Source of the DNA: Paraburkholderia sediminicola
GTDB lineage: Bacteria > Pseudomonadota > Gammaproteobacteria > Burkholderiales > Burkholderiaceae
Assembly: GCF_902859805.1 (NCBI RefSeq)
Contig: NZ_CADIKC010000019.1
Span: 1 to 64,000, forward strand
Length of the DNA stretch: 64,000 bases
Reading direction: 5' to 3'
Each line of letters starts with the position of its first letter. Position 1 is the first letter of the stretch. Of the stretch, positions 36,068 through 44,802 are shown piece after piece. The notes under the pieces were generated by a model. It saw nothing but the letters and a program-made list of their open reading frames with translations. It made no database searches and was not told where the DNA came from. Position numbers and translations under genes: made by a program.

Positions 36068-37066
36068 ATGACGTCGCATTTCGAGCAGGAATATCAGTCG
36101 CTTTTCACCGAAGAGTTGGCCGTCGCGGGCGGCAAGCAGGTGCTGAACGATCCGTATCTGCATCGTTTGCAGCGCCGTCATTTTTATCTGTTCGACGTAT
36201 TACCGCTATTTGGCACATTGGCCGCGCTCGCACTGCTCGCATGGCGGCCTCCCGGCGTGCCTGAATTGCTGGCGTGCTTCGCAATGTGGGTGGTGTCGGG
36301 CCTCGGCATTTCCGCCGGATATCACCGGCTGTTTGCACACCGATCGTGGCAAACCACCCGCGGCACCCAAACGTTACTGGCAATAGCAGGTGCGATGGCG
36401 GGGCAAGGCAGCGTGATTTCCTGGGTCGCGATGCATCGGCGACATCATGAACGCGGCGACCGCGACGGCGACATGCACTCGCCGAATCTGCACGGACCCG
36501 GCAAGCGCGACAAGTTGCGCGGCTTTCTGCACGCGCATTTCACCTGGATGATCGCGCATCCCTATCCGAACGTGCTGCGGTACGCACCGGACCTGTTGCG
36601 CGAGCGGCATCTCGTGTCGGTCGGGCGCCGCTATTACACCTGGGTTGCGCTCGGCTTCGTGTTGCCGGCGCTCGCGTGCGCGCTGCTGGAACGATCGTGG
36701 GGAGGTCTGCTGAGCGGCTTTCTGTGGGGCGGCATGGTGCGCATGTTCATGCTCGCGCAGGGCATCTGGTCGCTCAATTCGTTTTGTCATCTGATCGGGC
36801 GACGATGTTTCGTCACGCGCGATCGAAGCCGCAACATCGGCTGGATGGCGCCGCTGATTTTCGGCGAATCGTGGCATCACAACCATCATGCGTTTCCTGG
36901 TTCGGCGTCGTTCGGACTCGCGTGGTACCGGATCGATCCGGGCTTCTGGTTCATCCGTCTGCTTGGCGCGCTCGGCCTCGCGTGGAACATCAAGGTGCCC
37001 TCGCGCGAGCAGATCGACGCGCGCACCGTCACGCATGCGGCCTCGTGGTCCGCCGACAGCCAGTGA
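36068..37066 (+). CDS. Membrane fatty acid desaturase (acyl-CoA/acyl-ACP delta-9 type), first gene of lipid operon
   Basis: A 332-aa integral-membrane diiron desaturase. The three His boxes are GYHRLFAHRSW, MHRRHHERGD and GESWHHNHHAF, arranged as in stearoyl-CoA desaturases. Several hydrophobic segments lie between them. The open frame starts at 36017, but the ATG at 36068 has AGAGGA close upstream. It is followed 55 bases later by a dedicated acyl carrier protein, so the substrate is probably an acyl chain on that carrier. Similar desaturases with ACP and ligase partners make alkynes in the JamABC system; whether this one does more than a double bond cannot be told. Confidence 0.88.
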   Translation: MTSHFEQEYQSLFTEELAVAGGKQVLNDPYLHRLQRRHFYLFDVLPLFGTLAALALLAWRPPGVPELLACFAMWVVSGLGISAGYHRLFAHRSWQTTRGTQTLLAIAGAMAGQGSVISWVAMHRRHHERGDRDGDMHSPNLHGPGKRDKLRGFLHAHFTWMIAHPYPNVLRYAPDLLRERHLVSVGRRYYTWVALGFVLPALACALLERSWGGLLSGFLWGGMVRMFMLAQGIWSLNSFCHLIGRRCFVTRDRSRNIGWMAPLIFGESWHHNHHAFPGSASFGLAWYRIDPGFWFIRLLGALGLAWNIKVPSREQIDARTVTHAASWSADSQ

Positions 37067-37121
37067 CGCGCCACCTCTCGGCGGCGCGGATCTTCTTTGG
37101 CTTCAATGGAGAGAAACAGCT

Positions 37122-37385
37122 ATGAATGCAGTCATGCAGGACAGTCAGCAGCAGCGCATCGTCTATTGGTGCGCGGAATTTATCGGCAAGGTGCTCAATC
37201 TTGATCCGACCACCATCGGTCCCGATGACGAGTTCGATTCTCTAGGGCTCGACTCTGCGCTGACGACTTCAATGATCATCGAAATGGAAAACTGGTTGCA
37301 CGCCGAGATCGCTCCCTCGATTTTCTTCGAGCAGGTCACCTTGGGCGACATCGCGGCCGAAGTGGCGAGACGCGTGCGCGCCTGA
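37122..37385 (+). CDS. Acyl carrier protein
   Basis: An 87-aa carrier domain. The phosphopantetheine attachment site is DSLGLDS, with the modified serine near residue 46. The preceding PTTIGPDDEFDS and following ALTTSMIIEMENWL form helices 1 and 2. It carries the growing or modified acyl chain between the ligase, the desaturase and the oxidising enzymes of this operon. ATG 37122 has GGAGAG eleven bases upstream. It is distinct from the housekeeping AcpP in sequence and context. Confidence 0.92.
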   Translation: MNAVMQDSQQQRIVYWCAEFIGKVLNLDPTTIGPDDEFDSLGLDSALTTSMIIEMENWLHAEIAPSIFFEQVTLGDIAAEVARRVRA

Positions 37386-37435
37386 CGCACAACCGGATCA
37401 GAACCGCTAAAAGAAGACGAAGAAACGAGACGACG

Positions 37436-38368
37436 ATGATAGACGCGAGAGACGCGACGGCGGTCGCCGAGCCCAGGCCGTTGGAGCCTGCTTACGGCGG
37501 CTCTGCCGACGCCGTGAAGTACCACTACGATGTCAGCCGCGCTTTTTACAGGCTTTGGCTCGACGACACGATGACCTATTCGGCGGCGCTTTGGGATGAC
37601 ACCGCCCCGTCGCCGGACACACTCGAGGCGGCGCAACGCCGCAAGATCGGGTTCCATCTCGACCATGCGCGCGCCGGCGCCGCGCGCATGCTACTCGATA
37701 TCGGCTGCGGCTGGGGCGGCCTCGTGAGCGCCGCGGCACACTTGCCGCAGATGCAGCATATCGTCGGCTTGACCTTGAGCGAAGATCAGGCGCAGTACGT
37801 GCGGTCGATGGCGCTCGCCAATGTCGATATCCGTTTGGAAAGCTGGGTCGATCACGTGCCGTCGCAGCGCTACGATTCGATTGTTTCGATCGGCGCGCTC
37901 GAGCACTTTGCCAAGCCAGCCGATTCCATCGACGAAAAGATCGCGGTGTATCGCGACTTCTTCGAAAAGTGTCGCGACTGGATGGCACCGGGCGGGCGCA
38001 TGTCGTTGCAGACAATTGCATACGGCAGCATGCGCCGCGAAGATGCGAGCGCATTCATCAACAACGCGATTTTCCCGGTCGCCGATCTGCCGCGCCTCGC
38101 CGAGATCGCGCAGGCGGCGGACGGTGTGCTCGAAATCAGCTCGATCCGTAACGATCGCCTGCATTACGCACGCACGATGGAGCGCTGGGCGGGCAACCTG
38201 AGGCATCGCTTCGATGAAGCCGTCGCGCTAGTCGGCGAAGAGACGGCCCATCGCTATCTCACGTATCTGACGCAATCGGCGGTGGGCTTCTACATGGGCA
38301 AGATCGGACTGCTGCGAATTGCGCTGCGACCGATCTCGGCGCGTTGGGCAGAAAATCGCGAGGCATGA
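37436..38368 (+). CDS. SAM-dependent methyltransferase, cyclopropane-fatty-acid-synthase-like
   Basis: A 310-aa class I methyltransferase. The N-terminal VKYHYDVSRAFYRLWLDDTMTYSAALW is characteristic of the cyclopropane/mycolic acid synthase family. The SAM site is MLLDIGCGWGGL (about residues 84-95), followed by GLTLSEDQAQYV and SIGALEHFA. It is shorter than E. coli Cfa (382) and lacks its N-terminal extension. It would add methylene or methyl to an unsaturated chain made by the desaturase two genes upstream. Free, ACP-bound and phospholipid substrates are all possible; the operon favours ACP-bound. Confidence 0.87.
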   Translation: MIDARDATAVAEPRPLEPAYGGSADAVKYHYDVSRAFYRLWLDDTMTYSAALWDDTAPSPDTLEAAQRRKIGFHLDHARAGAARMLLDIGCGWGGLVSAAAHLPQMQHIVGLTLSEDQAQYVRSMALANVDIRLESWVDHVPSQRYDSIVSIGALEHFAKPADSIDEKIAVYRDFFEKCRDWMAPGGRMSLQTIAYGSMRREDASAFINNAIFPVADLPRLAEIAQAADGVLEISSIRNDRLHYARTMERWAGNLRHRFDEAVALVGEETAHRYLTYLTQSAVGFYMGKIGLLRIALRPISARWAENREA

Positions 38369-39709
38369 GTGTCGAACCGCATCCCGTTGACCCAAACGCA
38401 GTGCGTGGCCGGCGCGGCTGAGAGCAGCGTGATTGGCCGTCTGTCCGGCGGCGAGCGCGCCGGTATGCCGGGACGCGTTCGCTTCAACCCGCTGGACGCG
38501 GGCTTTCGGCAAGATCCGTATCCGCTCTATGGGCGTCTGCGCGACGAGGCACCGTATCTGCGCACGCTCGGCATGCTGGTGCTGACGCGCCACGCGGACG
38601 TGCAGGCCGCGTTGCGCGAGCGGCGCCTGAGCGTCGGCCTGATCCCGGCGACCATCACGTGCGGTGTCGCCAAACTGAAGCTCGACGGCGCGCAACAGAT
38701 CGAGCAGTTCATTCGCAATTCGATCGTCTTCACCGATAGCCCCGAGCATCTGCGCTTGCGCCGATTGATCAATCAGGCGTACACGCCGGCCGCGATCACG
38801 CAGCTCAAGACGATCGTCGCCCGCGAAGTCGACACGTTGGTCGAACGTGCACTTGTCGTCGGGAGCATCGACGCGATCAGCGAGATCGCCGCGCCATTGC
38901 CACTCAACGTGTTATGCGCGTGGATGGACGTGCCGGCCGAGGCGCGCGAGCAGGTCGCCACCCATGTCAGTGCAATCCGCGCGCTGCTGGATCCGGGCAT
39001 GCTGGCGCGCGCGCACTATGAGCAGGCGATCGCTGCAACGGCTCAATTGACTCGCTTCTTCGTCGACCATGCGAGCCGCGCTGCCGGTTTGCACGACGGC
39101 AGCACGCTGACCGAACGGCTTTTCGCCGCGCGCAGCGATGGCGACCGTCTGAGCGAAACGGAGGTTGCATTCGCCTGCATCATGTCGTTTGTGGCCGGCA
39201 ACGAAACGACCCAGTGTCTGATCGGCAACACGCTCGACATGCTGCTGCGTTTTCCCGCCGAAACCGCCAGATTGCGTGCGCAGCCCGACTTGATCGACGC
39301 GGCGGTCGAAGAAAGCATTCGCTATCAGACCCCGCTGCAATTCACCAAGCGAGTGGCGCCGCAAGCTGTCGAGATCAACGGTCACGGCATTGCACGAGGC
39401 GAGCAGATTCTGCTTTGTCTCGGCGCGGCGAATCGCGACCCACGCGTGTTCGATTCGCCTGAACGGGCCAGTCTCGAACGCAGCCATGGCGCGCAACTGG
39501 GTTTTGGCAGCGGCATGCACGCATGCCTTGGCGGCGCGTTGGCGCGCCTGCAGGCCGAGGCATGCATCTCAGCGCTTGTCGAACGGACGGTCTCGATCGA
39601 ACGACTGACCGATGCGGTGCGCTGGCAGACCCATAGCCTTATCTTGCGTGGCCTCGAGACGCTGCCGCTGCGGCTCGTGCGGCGAACGGGGGCCGGCGTT
39701 GGCTCCTGA
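38369..39709 (+). CDS. Cytochrome P450
   Basis: A 446-aa soluble bacterial P450. The I-helix reads FVAGNETTQ (oxygen-binding Thr), the K-helix EESIRYQ supplies ExxR, and the heme loop is FGSGMHACLGGALARLQ with Cys386. Translation starts at a GTG immediately after the methyltransferase TGA, with GAGG five bases upstream. It would oxidise the acyl chain (hydroxylation, epoxidation or desaturation). Redox partners are not encoded nearby. The last 11 bases overlap the ligase gene. Confidence 0.93.
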   Translation: MSNRIPLTQTQCVAGAAESSVIGRLSGGERAGMPGRVRFNPLDAGFRQDPYPLYGRLRDEAPYLRTLGMLVLTRHADVQAALRERRLSVGLIPATITCGVAKLKLDGAQQIEQFIRNSIVFTDSPEHLRLRRLINQAYTPAAITQLKTIVAREVDTLVERALVVGSIDAISEIAAPLPLNVLCAWMDVPAEAREQVATHVSAIRALLDPGMLARAHYEQAIAATAQLTRFFVDHASRAAGLHDGSTLTERLFAARSDGDRLSETEVAFACIMSFVAGNETTQCLIGNTLDMLLRFPAETARLRAQPDLIDAAVEESIRYQTPLQFTKRVAPQAVEINGHGIARGEQILLCLGAANRDPRVFDSPERASLERSHGAQLGFGSGMHACLGGALARLQAEACISALVERTVSIERLTDAVRWQTHSLILRGLETLPLRLVRRTGAGVGS

Positions 39710-41498
39710 CACACCTCGCACGCTCGTCGAACTGGCGCAACATTGGGCCGCGAGGCAGCCCGATGCGCGCGCATTCGTTTTTCTCGCCGAAGATAATCGA
39801 GAAATAGAGACGCTGAACTTCGCCGCACTCGACGCCGCCGCGCGACGCGTCGCGGCGGATCTGCTGGGCGCTGCCACACCGGGCAGCCGGGTGTTATTGA
39901 TGTTTCCGTCTGGCTTATCGTTCATCGTCGCTTTTTTTGCGTGTCACTATGCCGGCCTCGTGCCGGTGCCGCTGGCGCCGGGACACGGTCGGCGTATGCG
40001 CGACGCTGTGCTGGCGATCGCGCTCGACAGCCAGCCCGCGCTGCTGCTCACGACGCCGGGCGCGCGCGAGTTGGCCGCCGCGCGATTCGCAGCCGAACCC
40101 GCATTGCGCAGGGTGCGCTGCATGACGGTCGATTTCGCTGGCGCAACGCGGGCAGACGCCACGCCGGTCAATACAACGCCTTTCGTTCCACGCGACGCCG
40201 ACCGCCTCGCGTTCATCCAGTACACGTCCGGCTCGACGTCCTCGCCCAAAGGCGTCTGTGTCACGCAAGCGAATCTCTTCGCCAATCTGGAGATGCAACG
40301 GATCGCGATGGGCCATCCGTGCGGATCGACCTTTGTCGGCTGGGCGCCGCTTCATCACGACATGGGACTGATCGCGAATGTGCTGGAGCCGTTCTATCTG
40401 GGCGGCCTGAGCGTGCTGATGTCGCCGGCCCAATTCGCGCAGTCGCCCTGGCTCTGGCTGCGGGCGATTTCGGACTATCGCGCGCGCGCCAGTGGCGGCC
40501 CGAACTTTGCGTACACACTCTGCGTCGCGCGGATGCGCCGAATCCTCGACGAACCGCTCGACCTGTCCTGCTGGCAACTCGCCTTCAATAGCGCGGAGCC
40601 GGTGCGGACAGAGACGCTGCGCGACTTCGCCACCGCTTTCGCGCCGCTCGGATTTCGCGCCGCGGCACTGTACCCGTGCTACGGCATGGCCGAGGCAACC
40701 TTGCTGGTGTCGGGCGGCGCGCCGCAAGCATTGCCGGTGATTGCCGCATTCGACAAACTTTCGCTCGAGCTGGGCCATGCGCGCGCGCCGCGTGGGGCCG
40801 AAGTCGCGCGCGAACTGGTCGGTTGCGGACAGGCTTTGCCCGGCGAGCAACTGGCGATTGTCGAGCCGCATACCACCCGGCGTCTGCCCGAGGGTGCGGT
40901 CGGCGAAATCTGGGTTCACGGTCCACACATTCCGCACGCCTACTGGAATCAGCCGGCGGCATCGATCGCGACCTTGCGCGCCCGCATTGCCGGCGAGCCG
41001 GGCAGGCTCGCTTACCTGCGCACCGGCGATCTCGGCTTTATGCGTGACGGCGAACTGTTTATCACCGGGCGGTTGAAGGACGTCCTCATTTTGCGCGGCA
41101 AGAATATCTATCCGCAGGATGTCGAGCGGCACGCCGAGCAAGCTTTTACCGGACTCAGGCAGAACGCGTCAGCGGCGTTTCTGATCGACGAAGCGCATGT
41201 CGTGCTCGTGCAGGAATTAGAGCGCTCAGTGCGACGGAGTATCGACGCGCAGGCTGCCATTCGCGCGATCCGGCGTGCCGTGCTGCAAGCGTTCGAGTTC
41301 ACCCTGCACGATGTCGTGCTGGTCGAGCCCGGTTCAATTCCGAAGACGTCGAGTGGAAAAATTCGCCGCGCTGAAACCCGCACGCGGTTTCTTGCCGGCA
41401 GGGTCGAACGCGTCGGGGCGGCGGGTGGGGCGGTTGCGGCGGCGAATCCGGAGAGCGTGGCCGCCGGCGTGGACTTATCGATTCAGGACGCAACATGA
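39699..41498 (+). CDS. Fatty acyl-AMP ligase (acyl-ACP loading enzyme)
   Basis: A 599-aa adenylate-forming enzyme. ATP motifs are YTSGSTSSPKGV and YPCYGMAEATLL, with YLRTGDLGFM and GRLKDVLILRGKNIYPQDVE near the hinge. APLHHDMGLIANVLEPFYLGG is typical of fatty acyl-AMP ligases, which transfer acyl groups to carrier proteins rather than to CoA. PKTSSGKIRR carries the catalytic Lys. The start is taken as TTG at 39699, preceded by GGGGG, giving an N-terminus at APDTPRTLVELAQHWA. An upstream ATG-type start would lie far inside the P450 gene. Its partner is the ACP at 37122. Confidence 0.9.
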   Translation: MAPDTPRTLVELAQHWAARQPDARAFVFLAEDNREIETLNFAALDAAARRVAADLLGAATPGSRVLLMFPSGLSFIVAFFACHYAGLVPVPLAPGHGRRMRDAVLAIALDSQPALLLTTPGARELAAARFAAEPALRRVRCMTVDFAGATRADATPVNTTPFVPRDADRLAFIQYTSGSTSSPKGVCVTQANLFANLEMQRIAMGHPCGSTFVGWAPLHHDMGLIANVLEPFYLGGLSVLMSPAQFAQSPWLWLRAISDYRARASGGPNFAYTLCVARMRRILDEPLDLSCWQLAFNSAEPVRTETLRDFATAFAPLGFRAAALYPCYGMAEATLLVSGGAPQALPVIAAFDKLSLELGHARAPRGAEVARELVGCGQALPGEQLAIVEPHTTRRLPEGAVGEIWVHGPHIPHAYWNQPAASIATLRARIAGEPGRLAYLRTGDLGFMRDGELFITGRLKDVLILRGKNIYPQDVERHAEQAFTGLRQNASAAFLIDEAHVVLVQELERSVRRSIDAQAAIRAIRRAVLQAFEFTLHDVVLVEPGSIPKTSSGKIRRAETRTRFLAGRVERVGAAGGAVAAANPESVAAGVDLSIQDAT

Positions 41499-41525
41499 AG
41501 CGGCCGGCTCATTGAGGATTACGGC

Positions 41526-42029
41526 ATGGAGAGCGTTCACCGGATGCGGGAAGACAGCGCGCGTCAAGCGCAGGCGTTACCTCATGCGCAAGATGTTTCG
41601 CCTCGGCGTATCGCGGGCGACGCCGAGGGCTATCCGCGCGACCAACTGGAGGCTGTGATCGAGCGCACGCCATTCGCGATCTGGCTCGGCGCGAAGCTCG
41701 AAGCCTATGGCAAGGGCCATGTCGCCCTATCGGTGCCGCTGCGCCGCGAACTGACCATGCACCATGGCTTCGCGCACGGTGCGGTCATCGGTTTTCTGGC
41801 CGATAGCGCCTGCGCGTGGGCGGCAACCTCGCTGGTCGGCGACGTGCTGACCAGCGAATACAAGCTCAACTTGCTGGCGCCCGGCGCGGGCGACGTGCTG
41901 GTGGGCGTGGGCGATGTCGTGAATGTGTCGGGCCGCCAGGTTGTGTGCCGCGCCGACGTGTTCAGCGTGCTCGGCGAACGCACACGTTTGATCGCCACGG
42001 CGCTCGCCACGCTGACCCGCTACAAATGA
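41526..42029 (+). CDS. Hotdog-fold thioesterase, PaaI-like
   Basis: A 167-aa protein. Residues 50-165 match the PaaI/4HBT hotdog domain: PFAIWLGAKLEAYGKGHVALSVPLRRELTMHHGFAHGAVIGFLADSACAWAAT includes the HGGxxxxLAD-like helix (here HGFAHGAVIGFLADSA). YKLNLLAPGAGD is the central strand. A polar N-terminal stretch of 40 residues looks disordered. In this operon it could hydrolyse the finished acyl-ACP or, as a hotdog enzyme, act as a lyase or dehydratase. GAGGAT precedes the ATG. Confidence 0.85.
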   Translation: MESVHRMREDSARQAQALPHAQDVSPRRIAGDAEGYPRDQLEAVIERTPFAIWLGAKLEAYGKGHVALSVPLRRELTMHHGFAHGAVIGFLADSACAWAATSLVGDVLTSEYKLNLLAPGAGDVLVGVGDVVNVSGRQVVCRADVFSVLGERTRLIATALATLTRYK

Positions 42030-42079
42030 AATCCGGCCCGCGTCGCTGTCTCCCGGCTTTAAACACCTTGAGGACCTAG

Positions 42080-43156
42080 ATGATCGCTTTTGAAGAAATG
42101 CCGCTGGCCGCTCTGCACGCGCCGTTGGTCTGGCGCATCACGCGCGGCCAGCAGGCAGCCCAGGCGACGGTGCGCGACTGGCTCGCGGCTCATCGCCAAC
42201 TGTACGACGCGCGGCTCGATCAGTACGGCGCTGTGCTGATTCGCGGCTTCGCCGCGCTGCATGCCGCGACGGATTTCGATACCGTGCTCGCCGCTGCCGG
42301 CGCCGATCTGCTCGACTATGTTGGCGGCACCTCGCCGCGCCGGGCTGTGTGCGGACGCGTCATGACCGCCACGGAAGTACCGTCCGACTATTCAATTCCG
42401 ATCCATCAGGAGATGTCGTACACGGCGAATCCGCCGGAACGCATCGCGTTCTTCTGTGTGACACCTGCCATCGCCGGCGGCGAGACCACGCTTGCCGACA
42501 TGCGGGAAGTGACCCGTCGCATCGACAGCGGCGTGTTGCAGCGTTTCAGACAGAAGGGCGGCGTGCAACTGCGCCGCAATCTGCCGCTGCCCGAACATGC
42601 GGCGCTTCGACCCGGTGTGCCAAAACCGTGGACTGAGGTGTTCAACACAACTGAGCGCAGCGCGGCGGAGCGCGCGGCAGCCATGCGCGGCTGGCGTACG
42701 CAATGGCTCGACGACGGTTCGCTGCAGTTGTGGCAAGACGTGTTGCCCGCGACCCGTGTGCATCCCCGTACCGGAGACGACCTCTGGTTTAACCAGTTGC
42801 ACATTTTCTCGCCGATCGCGGCGCTGCGTTGGGCGCGAAACGACGGTCGCCATGCGCTCGCCGAACGGATCGAAGTCGCGTTGCGGAATACCCCCGACCG
42901 CGCCGACGAGGTATTGCACGGTGACGGAACGCCGGTTTCCGCCGAGGACGTTCTGCACGTTGCGGAAGTGCTCGATGCTTGTGCCTTGCCGCATGCATGG
43001 CAGGCCGGGGACTTACTGATGCTCGACAACCTGCTAGCCGGCCATGGCCGCCGTCAGTACAGCGGCCCTCGCTCGATCCTCGCCGCGTTGATCGGCGCGC
43101 GCCACAGCGCGGCCCCGCTGGACGCCGCTGCTGCACGCAGAGAGGTGAGCGCATGA
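42080..43156 (+). CDS. TauD/TfdA-family Fe(II)/2-oxoglutarate dioxygenase
   Basis: A 358-aa non-heme iron oxygenase. The iron ligands are His109 and Glu111 in PIHQEMSY (the acid is Glu, not the commoner Asp) and a distal His near 322 in LLAGHGRRQYSGPR. The latter also holds the 2-oxoglutarate-binding Arg. RIAFFCVTPAIAGGETTLADM is a family core segment. It would hydroxylate, desaturate or otherwise oxidise the acyl product. GAGGA lies six bases before the ATG. The stop overlaps the next gene's start (ATGA at 43153-43156). Confidence 0.88.
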   Translation: MIAFEEMPLAALHAPLVWRITRGQQAAQATVRDWLAAHRQLYDARLDQYGAVLIRGFAALHAATDFDTVLAAAGADLLDYVGGTSPRRAVCGRVMTATEVPSDYSIPIHQEMSYTANPPERIAFFCVTPAIAGGETTLADMREVTRRIDSGVLQRFRQKGGVQLRRNLPLPEHAALRPGVPKPWTEVFNTTERSAAERAAAMRGWRTQWLDDGSLQLWQDVLPATRVHPRTGDDLWFNQLHIFSPIAALRWARNDGRHALAERIEVALRNTPDRADEVLHGDGTPVSAEDVLHVAEVLDACALPHAWQAGDLLMLDNLLAGHGRRQYSGPRSILAALIGARHSAAPLDAAAARREVSA

Positions 43157-44235
43157 CGCCAGACAACCGCAGCCCTTTGATCGATGCATGGCTCGCGGAC
43201 GATCACGCGGTGATCGATCCGGAATACGCGTCATTGCTCACGCTGCTGAACCGTTGCCGCGCCGGCCAGAGCTGGCACAAACACGGCACGTTCCGCGACC
43301 ATCTGACGGGCGTTTACCGGATGCTCAAGCTGTGGGGGCAAGACCGCGAGACCTGTTTGTGCGGACTGTTTCACAGCGTATATTCAAACGAATATGTCGA
43401 CCTTGCACTGTTCGATCCGCAACATGGGCGCGACGAGCTCGCCGGTCAGCTTGGTGCAGAGGTCGAAGCGACGATACATTTGTTCTGCAAGATGCCGCGT
43501 ACTGCGTTCGTCAACGAGCTGCTTGCGCGCGATTCAATCCCCGCACAAGGTCTCGCGCTGACGCGCGCCGATGGCGAGATTTTCACGCTGACGCGGCGGC
43601 AAACAGCGGTATTTCTGGTCGTGACAGTCGCTGATCTGATAGAGCAGTGGTACAGCTGGCAGGAGGACACGATGGCCGGCTATCCCCTGACCGGCCGCGT
43701 GCCGGCCGCGCCGCTCTGGAGCGTGACCTTGTGGCCGGGGCCATTTCGTCCCGGCACGTCGGCGCTGCACCTTGCGTCACGGCTGGCGCGTCACTTGCCG
43801 GCCCTGGACTTGCCCCTGCCACCCATATTTGGTGCTTGCTCGCAGACGCTTTCGTCGGCGGGCGAAGCGACGGCCAGCGCACTCTACTGGCAAGTCACTT
43901 CGCAGAGCATGCCACTGACGTTGCCGGTTCATGCCCGCCATCTGACGGGGGCCGCCATTGCTCACAATCCCTGGATCGGAGAGCCTTATCTGTTGCTGGC
44001 GCAACTTCATCTGATGGCCGGCGAGTTCGATGCGGCGTGCCTCGCTGCACGTCGCGGCCTCGCGTTGTTATGCGAGTGGGGTGTGGCTTGGGACAAGCGG
44101 GTGTCGTGGCAGGGCTGGATAGTGTGGGGTCGCCTGCTCGCGCAAAAGGCAGAGCGTCGCGAGTGGCCCTCGACTCTACGCGATTTCAACAATCTAGGTC
44201 TTGTGGATCCAGAATATCAACCGGTTCAACGGTAA
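43153..44235 (+). CDS. DUF6817-type protein with TPR-like C-terminus, last gene of lipid operon
   Basis: A 360-aa protein. The N-terminal part resembles DUF6817: GQSWHKHGTFRDHLTGVYRMLKLWGQDRETCLCGLFHSVYSNEYVD has the ordered His and Asp residues of an HD-like helical domain. KMPRTAFVNELL and FLVVTVADLIEQWYSWQED continue it. The C-terminal third (HNPWIGEPYLLLAQLHLMAGEFDAACLAARRGLALL) looks like a tetratricopeptide pair. The function is unknown. Strict translational coupling to the dioxygenase suggests it works on the same product, either as a hydrolase or as a scaffold (inference). Confidence 0.78.
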   Translation: MTPDNRSPLIDAWLADDHAVIDPEYASLLTLLNRCRAGQSWHKHGTFRDHLTGVYRMLKLWGQDRETCLCGLFHSVYSNEYVDLALFDPQHGRDELAGQLGAEVEATIHLFCKMPRTAFVNELLARDSIPAQGLALTRADGEIFTLTRRQTAVFLVVTVADLIEQWYSWQEDTMAGYPLTGRVPAAPLWSVTLWPGPFRPGTSALHLASRLARHLPALDLPLPPIFGACSQTLSSAGEATASALYWQVTSQSMPLTLPVHARHLTGAAIAHNPWIGEPYLLLAQLHLMAGEFDAACLAARRGLALLCEWGVAWDKRVSWQGWIVWGRLLAQKAERREWPSTLRDFNNLGLVDPEYQPVQR

Positions 44236-44802
44236 CAAAGGGCTTGCAGGAGGGCCCGATCGCGAACGCTTTTTGCACGCGCTCAGTGCGGCCTTTACGC
44301 CGCTGCGTTCTCGCGTCCAGACGTCAGCACACGCCGTAGCCGTCCGCTACCGCGAGCGGGCTTGCTGGACGCCCGCTCTCGAGCTCGCCGCAGACGTTCA
44401 TATGCAGGATCCGAGAGGCCGCAACGGGTCGAGAGTACGCATTCGCGGAAGTTGGGATCAGTCGTTTGCCCCAGGGCCGCGCGAACGTCCGGATTGCGTA
44501 CCATAGTGACCTCATCAACGCCGATAGCTGAATGTCGGCATTGGCCGATCAGCGAACGTATCGGGCTGCACCGGTGAGGGCAGTAACGTGAGTCGGATGG
44601 GTCCGTTTCGACATAACACCCGCCGGCAAACTTGCACATGATGTCAGTATTATCGCAACGTCGCGGCTCGCGGAATTTACCTTCACTTTCTCGGTTCCCC
44701 GCTGATAGGCCATCCAGATAGAGATGGATCGTGGTTCGGTGTCGCATATGTAGCCGCGACCACCGCGCCCGTGCGGTCAGCGCAGCAGCGTTGGGCACGA
44801 TG
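44236..44802. other. Intergenic stretch after the lipid operon, no gene recognised
   Basis: About 570 bases between convergently oriented genes. A minus-strand frame covers 44295-44825 but reads as Arg/Ser/Cys-rich improbable protein and overlaps the end of the lytic transglycosylase gene. No clear terminator or repeat was found. Confidence 0.45.

Noticed and set aside
39915-41141. 408-codon minus-strand frame
   Set aside because: Antisense to the fatty acyl-AMP ligase; the translation is Arg/Gln/His-rich with no domain.
36068-44235. Interpretation as a classic polyyne cluster
   Set aside because: Polyyne clusters carry several desaturases; only one is present here, and a methyltransferase and a TauD enzyme are added. 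Kept as a related but distinct pathway.
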